Shown one piece after another: positions 17,727 through 25,877 of a stretch of DNA of 37,907 nucleotides; within the stretch, counting starts at the first letter, position 1; each line of letters opens with the position of its first letter. Location: contig JAJCZO010000119.1 in NCBI GenBank assembly GCA_029262355.1, positions 1-37,907 on the forward strand, in the 5' to 3' direction. A program made the position numbers and the translations under genes. The stretch is from Deltaproteobacteria bacterium (GTDB taxonomy: Bacteria; Desulfobacterota; Binatia; UBA12015). The notes beneath the pieces are model-generated. The model made no database searches. It was not told where the DNA came from and saw only the letters and a list, made by a program, of their open reading frames with translations.

Positions 17727-18437
17727 CTATGCCTGCACTGCGTGGTCGGCCGGCGCCGGGTTGAAGCCGAGAGCTGCGGGGAGGAAGTAGCGAAGGGCAT
17801 AGAATCCGAATTTCAGCGTCTCGAGGGTGATTCGCACCAGCGAACGCTCGCGCGTCCACCACCAGGGGCCGTAGATCGTCCCACACCGGTAGACATGGAT
17901 CTCGTCTGCGAGGTCGCCCAGGGCCATCTGGAGCGCGTACTGGGCCCTGCGCGAGTGCGTGGGTGAGGTTACGGCGACGACGCTTCGAACGCCCGTCGAG
18001 CGCATCCACGCGCCGAGGGCGAGTGCGTCCTCCCACGTACTCGACCCGGTGTGAAGCAGGACCTCCGCGTCTCGCGGGACTCCGTGGTCGCGAGCGATCC
18101 TGGCGTTCAGGCTCGCATCGTCGATTGATTGGCCAATGGCTTCCAGCTCGGAGTCGACTCGACCGCCAGAGAACACGATCTGCGTGGCTACCCCCTGGCG
18201 ATACAAGGCCGCCCCACACTCGGCGCGCTCGGGCACCTGCCCCGGGAAGACGTAGATGGCTTGCGCGGCGGTCGGCGCATCGCTCCACGTCGCGAGAACG
18301 TTGGGCAGGAGCGGCAGGCCGGCGAGCAGTGCGAGAACCAAGCCGAGCCGAAGCAGGCGGGCGCGACGTCGCTTGCGAACTTCCCTACCACCGCCGATGA
18401 TCGGGGCATGCTCTTGCCCGGTCGTTTCCGGTTTCAT
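17727..18437 (-). CDS. YdcF/SanA/ElyC-family (DUF218) membrane-anchored protein
   Basis: A 236-residue protein with a basic N-terminus (KRRRARLLR), one membrane segment at about 28-46 and a DUF218 domain facing the periplasm. Recognisable DUF218 features are the opening YVFPGQVPERAECGAALYRQ, the FSGG turn, STWEDALALG and VTSPTHSRRAQYAL. Family members such as SanA, ElyC and YdcF affect envelope integrity or undecaprenyl-phosphate sugar metabolism, but the biochemical reaction is not settled. The ATG at 18437 has GGAGA upstream, and there is no usable later start before the membrane segment. Its first 30 bases overlap the 5' end of the opposite-strand beta-helix gene. It lies upstream of the secreted Thr-Pro protein on the same strand. 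Confidence 0.82.
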   Translation of the reverse strand: MKPETTGQEHAPIIGGGREVRKRRRARLLRLGLVLALLAGLPLLPNVLATWSDAPTAAQAIYVFPGQVPERAECGAALYRQGVATQIVFSGGRVDSELEAIGQSIDDASLNARIARDHGVPRDAEVLLHTGSSTWEDALALGAWMRSTGVRSVVAVTSPTHSRRAQYALQMALGDLADEIHVYRCGTIYGPWWWTRERSLVRITLETLKFGFYALRYFLPAALGFNPAPADHAVQA

Positions 18438-19679
18438 CGCGTTCGTCTCCGCTGGTTCGTCTTACTGGCCATCTGCGTCTTGCTGCCGTTCATCGGATTC
18501 GCTGAGGCGCGCGACTGCGGTGGCCGGAGGATCTGCCGGTGCGGAGATCAGGTGACGCAGGACTACGAGCTCGTGGGGAGTCTCGGGCCGTGTCAGAAAC
18601 ACGGGCTCAAACTGCGGGGTGGTGTGACGCTCGAAGGGGGCGGTCACGTCGTGCGGGGAAGCCGCCAGAAATCGAGTTCCGGCATCGTGCTCGACGAGAA
18701 GTCGGCTGGAGCCGTGGTCCGCAACCTCGAGGTGACTGGGTTCGAGCGGGGTGTGCGTCTCGCTGGGGTGGATGGGGCGACGCTGGAGAACGTCGAGGCG
18801 CATCACAACGGCGATCCCGTCGCGCATAAGGGGTACGGCATCGACGTGGCGCGGGGTGCCTCGAATAACGTCATCCAAAACGTTCATGTTCACCATAATG
18901 CCGACGAAGGCATTCATATCGGGAACGGCGCGCGAGGCAACCGCGTCGTGGATTCTCGCTTCGAAGAGAACTACCGCGAGAATGTCTACTTTCTGGAGAA
19001 CGATGGGAACAGTCTCGAAGGATCCGTTCTGAGCGGCGGCAATGCATCGGCCGTGTTCATCAAGCACGCGCGGAACGTTTCCTTGCGCGGCAACACGATC
19101 GGCGGCAAGGGCATCCAGGTGCGTGGCGAGTCGTCGGCCGTGCGCATCGTCGACAACCAGCTGACCGGCCATGGGCTGACGATCCAGCCCTACAGCAAGG
19201 GGCCTCGTGGCAAGACCGTTCCGAGGGACATCACTCTATCCGGCGGGAAGATCAGCACGAGTCGGGCCTGCGTGAGGCTGCTCGAGGCTCGGGCGGTGAG
19301 ACTCGAAGGGGCCGCCCTGGATTGTGGAAAGTCCCTCGAGCTCGATGGTGACAGTGACGTGACGGCAGTCGATACCTTGTTGCGGCGGGTCGAGTGCACG
19401 GGCGCCGGCGTCGCGCGTGAGGTGAAGACGGTCCATGTCCGCTTCGTCGACCGGGAGGGCGAGCCGGCCGGTGGAGTCGAGGTCGTCGATGGTGCGGGGC
19501 AGGCGGTCGGTCGCTCCGGGGACGATGGCGCCTGGACGGGGCTCCTCCCCGTTTCGACCATTCGCTGCCCCGGTCCGCAGGTGACGAACGGGGGCCCGGT
19601 ACTGCTGCGCCACGGTTCCTGGTCGGGGTCGCGCTCGGTGCGCGAAATGTCGGGCGATGTTCGGGTCGGCGACGGCTGA
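18408..19679 (+). CDS. Secreted right-handed parallel beta-helix protein
   Basis: A 423-residue exported protein. A signal peptide spans about residues 1-35 (RLRWFVLLAICVLLPFIGFA, cleavage after AEA). A Cys-rich cap follows (CGGRRICRCGD and a fourth Cys at 62). Parallel beta-helix rungs run from about 70 to 300, shown by repeated motifs such as GIVLDEKSAGAVVRNLEV, GATLENVEAHHN, NNVIQNVHVHHNADEGIHI and GNRVVDSRFEEN. The C-terminal part (about 345-395, VHVRFVDREGEPAGGVEV and GDDGAWTG) looks like a carboxypeptidase-regulatory-type beta-sandwich. The fold is used by polysaccharide lyases, C5-epimerases and adhesins; no catalytic set can be named. It converges on the exopolysaccharide operon, so a glycan-related role is possible. 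The ATG at 18408 sits directly before the signal peptide. Confidence 0.8.
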   Translation: MLLPGRFRFHRVRLRWFVLLAICVLLPFIGFAEARDCGGRRICRCGDQVTQDYELVGSLGPCQKHGLKLRGGVTLEGGGHVVRGSRQKSSSGIVLDEKSAGAVVRNLEVTGFERGVRLAGVDGATLENVEAHHNGDPVAHKGYGIDVARGASNNVIQNVHVHHNADEGIHIGNGARGNRVVDSRFEENYRENVYFLENDGNSLEGSVLSGGNASAVFIKHARNVSLRGNTIGGKGIQVRGESSAVRIVDNQLTGHGLTIQPYSKGPRGKTVPRDITLSGGKISTSRACVRLLEARAVRLEGAALDCGKSLELDGDSDVTAVDTLLRRVECTGAGVAREVKTVHVRFVDREGEPAGGVEVVDGAGQAVGRSGDDGAWTGLLPVSTIRCPGPQVTNGGPVLLRHGSWSGSRSVREMSGDVRVGDG

Positions 19680-19682
19680 TCG

Positions 19683-19696
19683 GCGCGCTAGCGCGC
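19683..19696. repeat. 14-bp perfect palindrome between convergent genes
   Basis: GCGCGCTAGCGCGC is perfectly self-complementary and lies 3 bases after the stop of the beta-helix gene, in the 81-base gap facing the end of the polysaccharide operon. With no loop it is a poor hairpin. A weak GCTC/GAGC stem followed by TTTT (about 19724-19742, plus strand) may serve as terminator for the beta-helix gene. Confidence 0.35.
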
Positions 19697-19760
19697 AGGC
19701 ACCGGGCCGGATGGACGTACCTCGCTCGGTGCGGAGCTTTTCAACGAGCTGCTCGTCCAG

Positions 19761-21758
19761 CTAGTCCTGTCCGAGCTTGAGCGCGATCCGGTAGTCGCTC
19801 GGGCGTTCGCCGAGCCGCACCTCCGTTCCGATCCCAATACCGAGTAGGCCCCAGAACAAGAGCTGGATGGCGATGTTGTCGAACGGGTCGAAGCTCTGCA
19901 TTGCGACGAGGAAGCCGAGCACCGAGAACAATACGGCCCACAGGGTCGCTCGCAGGCCTGGGTCGGGCATTGTCTTTTGGGTGCGATAGAGCGAGACCAC
20001 CGCCGCGCCGAGAATCCACAGCATGGCGCCCCACCCGAGGATGCCGTTCTCGAGCAGGAGGCGGAGGTTCCCGTTGGCCTGCAGCAGCACCGCGTCCGTC
20101 GCGGGGGACCCCGGCGGTACCAACTCTCCGAGAGTGCGTGGGCCGAGCCCGAGCAGCAACTCACGGGTGGGCAGCTCGACTAGTGCGCGGCACGCCTCCG
20201 TGGCCTGTCCACACAGAATGCTCTCCCAGGTGATGCTCCCTTGGGGCAGGGCGGTGACGACCGAGAGGTACGCGAAGGGAGCCAGCACGACCAGCGTCGC
20301 GAAGGCCCATCGGACGCTCAGGTGACGCCACAAATAGGCGGAGGCGATCAGGGACAGTGTGATCAAGCCGGCGGGATGGCGCGTGAGAAGGATGCCGACG
20401 AGGCAAATCGTGGTCGAAGCGACCCAGAAGTCACGTATCTCGCGCGTATGCGCGCGGGAGAGGCAGCAAAGAACGCACGGCACGCCAAGCAATAAATACG
20501 TTGCCAGAGCGATCGGGCTTCCGAGTGTGGACGAGATTGCGCCAGGCACCAGGCCGTACTCCGCTCGGAGTGGAGAGTCTGCGGCGATGTAATCCGACAC
20601 GAGGAGTTCCAGGAGGCCCATGGCGGAGATCGCAACGGAGATCAGAGCGACCGCGCCGATCGCGCTGCGCACGAATCGGCGCGTGAACGTGCCGTTGATC
20701 ACAGCCAACATCACAATGAAGCCTGTGATGAGGTAGTACGTTGCCCCCCGAATCGCCTGGACGGGTGAATCCGACAGGAAGGCCGACGCAAGGGAGAGCA
20801 GCAAGAAGGCCGCGATCGGTAAGTTGAGCGGTGTCCGGTACAGGCTGATCCTGTCTCGCGGCGCATGGCGTAGGATCATCCACAGCGCGCCGAACGCGAT
20901 GACTCCGTGGAGTGGATTCACCTTCGCCCCGAACATCTGGATGTAGAGGTCCGCCATCATCCCGGACGGGATGAAAGAGACGAAGAGCAGCAGTACCAAC
21001 AGGAACGCGCCCAGTGTGATCCAACGGTTCAGTACCTTCAGCGCGGTGAGCCCGACCAGCTGCGCGTCGAGGAATAGAGTGCGGTGCTCGATGTACAGCC
21101 GGTCGTAGCGCAGCTTGTTCTGTGGCGATGTGAAGTATCCACCGCGTACCTGCGCGAGCCCGGTCATGCCCGGCGCCACGCGGAATCGGTCGGCGTATTT
21201 GTTTATCTCGTCGAGATAGCGTTCGAGAAAGACGGGTCGCAGGGGGCGGGGCCCGGCGAAGTTCATCTCGCCTCTCAGGACGTTGATGAGCTGTGGGACC
21301 TCGTCGAGCTTGGACCGCTTGAGGAACTTTCCAATCGACGTGTAGAAGTCGTCCTGCGCGCTGAGTAGGCGCCCGCCGATCTGGCGTTCCGACCCCTCAC
21401 GGAGGGTCCGGAACTTGTACATGGTGTAGAGCTGCTGGTTCTTGCCTACCCGGACGCCGCAGTAGAACAGCGGGCCGGGGCTGCTGAGTTTGACCGCCAG
21501 GCCGACCAGAAGCAGAACCGGCGAGAGCAGCAAGAGTGCGGTCAGCGACAGGAGCGCCTGGATGGCGTAGCGGACCTTCGATTCGGACGCGGCCGGCGGT
21601 ATCGGCCGCGCGGGAGGCTGACTTAGGGGCTCTGCCTCCCGAGGCAGTTCTAGGGAGGCGGCCGTGTTGGGCACGGCGCGCAAGGTAACGGGTCTCGACA
21701 CGTAGGTGGCTCCGGACTGTCTATCGGCAGAATGCACGAGGGGTTCAAACGTGGTCAA
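19761..21758 (-). CDS. Phosphoglycosyl transferase fused to an O-antigen-ligase/polymerase-like membrane domain
   Basis: A 665-residue fusion. After a Pro-rich leader (1-60), residues 61-245 are a complete bacterial sugar transferase (monotopic phosphoglycosyl transferase): membrane helix LLSLTALLLLSPVLLLVGLA, KLSSPGPLFY, RVGKN, YKFRTL, the catalytic Asp152-Glu153 in RSKLDEVPQLINVLRGEM, AGPRP and PGMTGLAQVRGG. Such enzymes load the first sugar phosphate onto undecaprenyl phosphate. Residues 247-645 form about ten hydrophobic segments with the O-antigen ligase pattern near the end (LLGLGPRTLGE, then ANGNLRLLLENGILGWGAML). The histidine that normally opens that motif is Ala561. The TTG start overlaps the AsnB stop by 4 bases. 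It is the last gene of the polysaccharide operon. Confidence 0.85.
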   Translation of the reverse strand: MTTFEPLVHSADRQSGATYVSRPVTLRAVPNTAASLELPREAEPLSQPPARPIPPAASESKVRYAIQALLSLTALLLLSPVLLLVGLAVKLSSPGPLFYCGVRVGKNQQLYTMYKFRTLREGSERQIGGRLLSAQDDFYTSIGKFLKRSKLDEVPQLINVLRGEMNFAGPRPLRPVFLERYLDEINKYADRFRVAPGMTGLAQVRGGYFTSPQNKLRYDRLYIEHRTLFLDAQLVGLTALKVLNRWITLGAFLLVLLLFVSFIPSGMMADLYIQMFGAKVNPLHGVIAFGALWMILRHAPRDRISLYRTPLNLPIAAFLLLSLASAFLSDSPVQAIRGATYYLITGFIVMLAVINGTFTRRFVRSAIGAVALISVAISAMGLLELLVSDYIAADSPLRAEYGLVPGAISSTLGSPIALATYLLLGVPCVLCCLSRAHTREIRDFWVASTTICLVGILLTRHPAGLITLSLIASAYLWRHLSVRWAFATLVVLAPFAYLSVVTALPQGSITWESILCGQATEACRALVELPTRELLLGLGPRTLGELVPPGSPATDAVLLQANGNLRLLLENGILGWGAMLWILGAAVVSLYRTQKTMPDPGLRATLWAVLFSVLGFLVAMQSFDPFDNIAIQLLFWGLLGIGIGTEVRLGERPSDYRIALKLGQD

Positions 21759-23665
21759 CCCACGAGTCGAGGCATGGCGTCGGCTGGGGAGGATTGACCC
21801 AGTGCGTCGTACCAGCTCTGGAACATGAGAAGAGTCCAGATGTCCCGGCTGTTGTCGCGTTCCTTGGCCTCATGCGCCTGAATCAAGCGACTGACGGCCT
21901 CCGGGTCGAAGAACCCGGCTGCGCGAATCCGATCCGGCGCAAGGGTGTCTCGGACGCGTTCCCGCAGGGGGCCGACCAACCAGGAGGGGATCGGGACGTT
22001 GAAGCCCTGCTTGGGAGCCTGGAGCGTCTCGCTGGGGAGCCGGTCCTCCATGGCCTTGCGCAGCAGGAACTTCTTGGTCTGTCTCTTCATCTTGAGGCCG
22101 CTGGGAATGGAGGCGACCAACTCGACGAGCGGGTGATCGAGGAGCGGAACGCGGCCTTCGAGCGAGGTGGCCATCGTCATGCGGTCGGCCTTCACGAGCA
22201 TGTCGCTCTCGAGCCCGATTCGGGTGTCGATCGCCAAAAGACGGGCGAGCAGGTCGGCCTCGTCCACGTCGCTCGCCGCCGCTTGGTAGAGGCGAAGCGT
22301 GTCCTCGAGGCCCTCGGGAGGTTTCGCATACAGCTCGCGCTTGGCGTCTTCGTCGAGGATGGCCTTCCAAGAAAGATGAGCTTCGAGCGGGTCGCGATCG
22401 GCGCCCGCGACGAACCGCTTTGCCATGTAGTCGAAGCTGACCTTGCCGTGCGAGACGGGCAACTGGCCCACCATCGAGGCGAGGAGCTTGCGCGCCGGTG
22501 ACGGAACCATTCGCCGGTACCAGCCGGCAAGAACCGTTGCAGAGTACGTCTTGTAGCCCGCGAAGATTTCGTCCCCGCCTTCCCCGGAGAGGGCGACAGT
22601 CACGTGCTGACGAGCGAGGCGCGAGACGCAGAGAACCGGAATGGCCGAGGAATCGGCGTACGGTTCGTCGAACGAGGCGACCAGCTCGGGCACGAGTGCC
22701 GCGGCGTCGGGTGTGACGACCAACTCGTGGTGATCGGTCCCGTATTTCCGGGCAGCGACGCGTGCCCGGTCGAGTTCGCTGAACGACTTCTCTTCAAAGC
22801 CGATCGAGAAGGTCTTGAGGTCGCCGGTGTGGAAGCGCCTCATGCATGCGACCAGAGTCGCTGAATCGACTCCGCCCGAGAGAAACACCCCCAGGGGCAC
22901 GTCCGACACGAGGTGGCTGCGAACCGCGTCGTCTACTGCTTCGCGGACCGCCTCGAGGGCGGTCCGCTCGTCGGCGAGCGCGCGGTTCGGGGTGAAGTCG
23001 AGCGTCCAATAGCGCTCGATCGTGGTGGCGCCGTTCTCGATGACCATCCGGTGGCCGGGGGGTAGCTTCCTCGCGTCGCGGAAGATGCTCTGTGGTGCAG
23101 GGATGTGAGTGAGCGTGAGGTAGTCATGCAATGCCTGGCGGTCGATCGTACGATCCAGTCCTGCGGCGAGCAGACTCTTCAGCTCTGATCCGAACAGAAG
23201 CCGGCCATTGGCGTTGCCATAGTAGAGCGGCTTGATGCCGAGTCGATCGCGAGCCAGCATGAGGCGGCGCCGGGGCGCGTCCCAGATTGCGATCGCGAAC
23301 ATTCCGCGGAGCTTTTCTACGCAGGCGGTGCCGTACTCTTCGTAGAGGTGAACGATGGCCTCGGTGTCGCTGTTCGTCGCGAAGGTGTGGCCCTTTTTCT
23401 CGAGATCTTCGCGCAGTTCGCGGAAGTTGTAGATCTCACCGTTCTGAATGACGGCGATGGTCCTGTCCTCATTGTACTGCGGCTGGTGTCCGCCGGAGAG
23501 ATCGATGATCGACAGGCGCCGCATGCCCATTGCGAGAGGGCCATCGACGAGGAAGCCCTGATCGTCGGGGCCGCGGTGCACGATGGCGTCGCACATCGGC
23601 CGGACGTCCGCTTCGTCCAAGAGACCAGCGGGGTCGAGAGAAAGCTGTCCGGCAATTCCGCACAT
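21755..23665 (-). CDS. AsnB-type glutamine-dependent amidotransferase (exosortase-locus type)
   Basis: A 636-residue asparagine synthase (glutamine-hydrolysing) homologue. Cys2 of MCGIAGQL is the glutaminase nucleophile after Met removal, followed by HRGPDDQG, NGEIYNF and the synthetase-domain ATP pyrophosphatase loop SGGVDS (263-268). Length and details such as ARDRLGIKPLYYG, SELKSLL and LPPGHRM match the amidotransferase found in exosortase-A-associated polysaccharide loci, where it is thought to amidate a sugar acid rather than make asparagine. The genomic position, between a deacetylase and the phosphoglycosyl transferase fusion, supports that. A ribosome site AGGTGAGGA precedes the ATG. 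Ordinary asparagine synthesis remains possible. Confidence 0.88.
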   Translation of the reverse strand: MCGIAGQLSLDPAGLLDEADVRPMCDAIVHRGPDDQGFLVDGPLAMGMRRLSIIDLSGGHQPQYNEDRTIAVIQNGEIYNFRELREDLEKKGHTFATNSDTEAIVHLYEEYGTACVEKLRGMFAIAIWDAPRRRLMLARDRLGIKPLYYGNANGRLLFGSELKSLLAAGLDRTIDRQALHDYLTLTHIPAPQSIFRDARKLPPGHRMVIENGATTIERYWTLDFTPNRALADERTALEAVREAVDDAVRSHLVSDVPLGVFLSGGVDSATLVACMRRFHTGDLKTFSIGFEEKSFSELDRARVAARKYGTDHHELVVTPDAAALVPELVASFDEPYADSSAIPVLCVSRLARQHVTVALSGEGGDEIFAGYKTYSATVLAGWYRRMVPSPARKLLASMVGQLPVSHGKVSFDYMAKRFVAGADRDPLEAHLSWKAILDEDAKRELYAKPPEGLEDTLRLYQAAASDVDEADLLARLLAIDTRIGLESDMLVKADRMTMATSLEGRVPLLDHPLVELVASIPSGLKMKRQTKKFLLRKAMEDRLPSETLQAPKQGFNVPIPSWLVGPLRERVRDTLAPDRIRAAGFFDPEAVSRLIQAHEAKERDNSRDIWTLLMFQSWYDALGQSSPADAMPRLVG

Positions 23666-23681
23666 GATTCAGATCCTCACC

Positions 23682-24518
23682 TTAGACCGCGGCTTGGTGT
23701 GTCGTGTTGCTGCGGAGCCATGCGCGTGCTCCGTGCAGGAGGTCGAAGCTCCCTTCGAGCTTGTGGCGGAAGTCCCGCATGGAGTCGTCGTTGGCGACGA
23801 ACGTCCGCCGCAGGCTGAATGGGTGAGTGTCTTCGGTGACGCAGCCTTCCATCGTGGTGCAGGCGAGGTCGTAGCCGGCTTCGCGCACGGCGGTCTTCAC
23901 GCGCTCGTCGAAGTCTCCGCGGGGGTAGCAGAAGCTCCGGACGCGCACCGCTGTGTGCTCCTCGATTCGGTCGCGGCATTCCGTGATCTCACGGCGCAGG
24001 GCGTCGTCTTCCAGTTCCGTGAGATTGGGATGCGTCAGGGTGTGCGCGCCAAGCTCCACGCCGTGGCGTGCCATCTCCGCGACTTGTTGCCAACTCAGGG
24101 GGCGCACGCCGCTTCGGTCGCGCAGCACCGGCAATTCGCTGGTGCCGATGAAGTCGGCGGTGAGGAAGAGGGTCATCGGGATCGACTCGCGTTGTAGGAT
24201 CGGAAACGCGTGGTGGTAGTTGTCGGCGAAGCCGTCGTCGAACGTGACGATGACGGTGCGCTCGGGGAACGGGCGGTGGGCATCGAGATGTTGTCGTACC
24301 ACGCCGAGCGAGAGCAGGTGATAGCCCTCGGTCTGCAGGTGTCGCATCTGCTCGGCGAAGGCGGCGGGGCGCACGCAGGAGCGATGTCCTTCCTCCTCGA
24401 CGCGGTGGTAGTACAGAATTCGCGCAGTTCCGGCTCGACCGGGCCGGACCCGTCTGGCGACGGCGGCCGCCTCGCCGGCGACGGTTCGGACGCTGCGCGA
24501 GAACCTCGAGCGGACCAT
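23682..24518 (-). CDS. Polysaccharide deacetylase family protein (NodB domain)
   Basis: A 278-residue carbohydrate esterase family 4 protein, predicted to remove N- or O-acetyl groups from a glycan. Motif 1 TFDDG is at 92-96 (catalytic and metal-binding Asp). Motif 2 HTLTH is at 159-163 (metal-binding His pair), and the CYPRGDFD region forms motif 3. There is no obvious signal peptide; the basic N-terminus (MVRSRFSRSV) may peripherally associate with the membrane. It is 16 bases upstream of the amidotransferase gene and 151 bases after the GT4 gene. That spacer holds a 6-base stem (24611-24616 with 24623-24628) but no T-tract. It is one of three deacetylases in the operon. Confidence 0.87.
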   Translation of the reverse strand: MVRSRFSRSVRTVAGEAAAVARRVRPGRAGTARILYYHRVEEEGHRSCVRPAAFAEQMRHLQTEGYHLLSLGVVRQHLDAHRPFPERTVIVTFDDGFADNYHHAFPILQRESIPMTLFLTADFIGTSELPVLRDRSGVRPLSWQQVAEMARHGVELGAHTLTHPNLTELEDDALRREITECRDRIEEHTAVRVRSFCYPRGDFDERVKTAVREAGYDLACTTMEGCVTEDTHPFSLRRTFVANDDSMRDFRHKLEGSFDLLHGARAWLRSNTTHQAAV

Positions 24519-24669
24519 TAGCGCGCCGCCGTTGGCATAGGGTGAACGGGTTGGCGTGGATCGGCACGGAGTGGCGCCGCCGGAGGGTCGAAAATCTCTC
24601 GGGCCGACGTGACGCCGCGAGGGGCGTCGAGGGGCCGTGCGCTCGTACCGCTATGCGGACGGGGGTGCA

Positions 24670-25875
24670 CTAGGCGGCCTCGCGCTGGGTGGCCGCTTGG
24701 AACGTGCGGACGAGCTCGGCGACCGTCTGGTCCATGTCGAAGTGCTCCACGACCCGGCGCCGGCCTTCCTGGGCGAGGCGGGCGGCGAGATCCGGGTCAG
24801 CCAGAAGTTCGCCGAGGGCGTCGGCCAAGGCGGCCGGGTCTCGTTCGGGGACGAAGAGCCCGCTTTCTCGGTGTTCGACGAGCTCGGCAAGCGAGGGCAG
24901 TTCGGTGCAGACGACGGGCGCCCCGGCGGCGAGTCCCTCGATGAGGATGTTGGGGATTCCGAAGTGGTCTTCGTGGTGCGCAGGCAACGCGACCACGGCC
25001 GCGTTCTGGTACGCGGGAATGAGCTCTTCTTGCGGACGATAGCCGGGGAGCCGGACTCGATCTCCGAGCTGGAGCGAGCGGACCAGAGCTTCGAGCTCGG
25101 CACGGTCCTCTCCCTCGCCGACGATCTCGAGCTCCGCATCGCAGCCGCGGTCGCGGAGCAGTGCGATTGCGCGGATAAGGTCGTCGAACCCCTTGCATGT
25201 GCGGAGCGTTCCCGCGCTGAGGACGAGCCTCGGGTGGCGGGGGGCACCTGTAGGGGCGAACGCGGGGAGGTCGACACCGTGGTAGACCGTCCGAATTCGG
25301 TCGGCATGCTCGGGGGCGATGTCGGTGAGGTAGCCACGGTTGAACTTCGTGCAGGTGATCACGAAGCGCGCGGCCTCGATCTTCTCGCGCAGCATGGCGT
25401 GGTGGATGAAGATGTCCGTGGCGTGGCCGGAGAAGCTGTACGGAATCCCGGTGATCTCCGCGATCACCATCGCGGCGGTGGCCGGGTAGGTCGCCCAGTT
25501 CGCGTGAATGTGGCGTACCCCTCGTTTTTGCATCTCTCGTGCGAAGGCGAGACTCTGCGGCAGGATCGCGAGCGACTTTGCGAGTGCGGTTGGCATCGTG
25601 CGGTGACCGGCTACGACGCGCGCGGCGATTCCTGCGCTCTGGGCGGGGTGCCGCGCGATGTGAGACAGTGTCTGGCTACTCAGCGCGGTGGGGTTGGGCG
25701 GATAGACGGTGCGTTCCAGGAGCGGGCGCGCGTCTTCGTGAATCTTCCAGCCTTTTGGGGCGGGGAGGAGCGAGTAGATCGCGAAGTCGAGCCCGCTCTC
25801 ATGGAGCCCGCGAAGTTCGCGAAGAAAGTACGCGTCCACCTGGCGGGGAAACTGATTGACGATGAAGGCGAGCAT
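24670..25875 (-). CDS. GT4-family glycosyltransferase
   Basis: A 401-residue GT-B fold glycosyltransferase (glycosyltransferase group 1) that would add a sugar from a nucleotide donor on the cytoplasmic side. N-terminal features include MLAFIVNQFPR and the HANWATYPATAAMVI loop. The C-terminal donor-binding half has VLSAGTLRTCKGFDDLIRA, IVGEGEDR and the loop HFGIPNILIEGLAAGAPVV. In that loop the first acid of the usual E-x7-E motif is Phe; acidic residues lie just before it (HHED). The frame is open far upstream, but the ATG at 25875 is where the family similarity begins and lies 2 bases after the upstream GT4 stop. The sugar is unknown. Confidence 0.86.
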   Translation of the reverse strand: MLAFIVNQFPRQVDAYFLRELRGLHESGLDFAIYSLLPAPKGWKIHEDARPLLERTVYPPNPTALSSQTLSHIARHPAQSAGIAARVVAGHRTMPTALAKSLAILPQSLAFAREMQKRGVRHIHANWATYPATAAMVIAEITGIPYSFSGHATDIFIHHAMLREKIEAARFVITCTKFNRGYLTDIAPEHADRIRTVYHGVDLPAFAPTGAPRHPRLVLSAGTLRTCKGFDDLIRAIALLRDRGCDAELEIVGEGEDRAELEALVRSLQLGDRVRLPGYRPQEELIPAYQNAAVVALPAHHEDHFGIPNILIEGLAAGAPVVCTELPSLAELVEHRESGLFVPERDPAALADALGELLADPDLAARLAQEGRRRVVEHFDMDQTVAELVRTFQAATQREAA

Positions 25876-25877
25876 GG

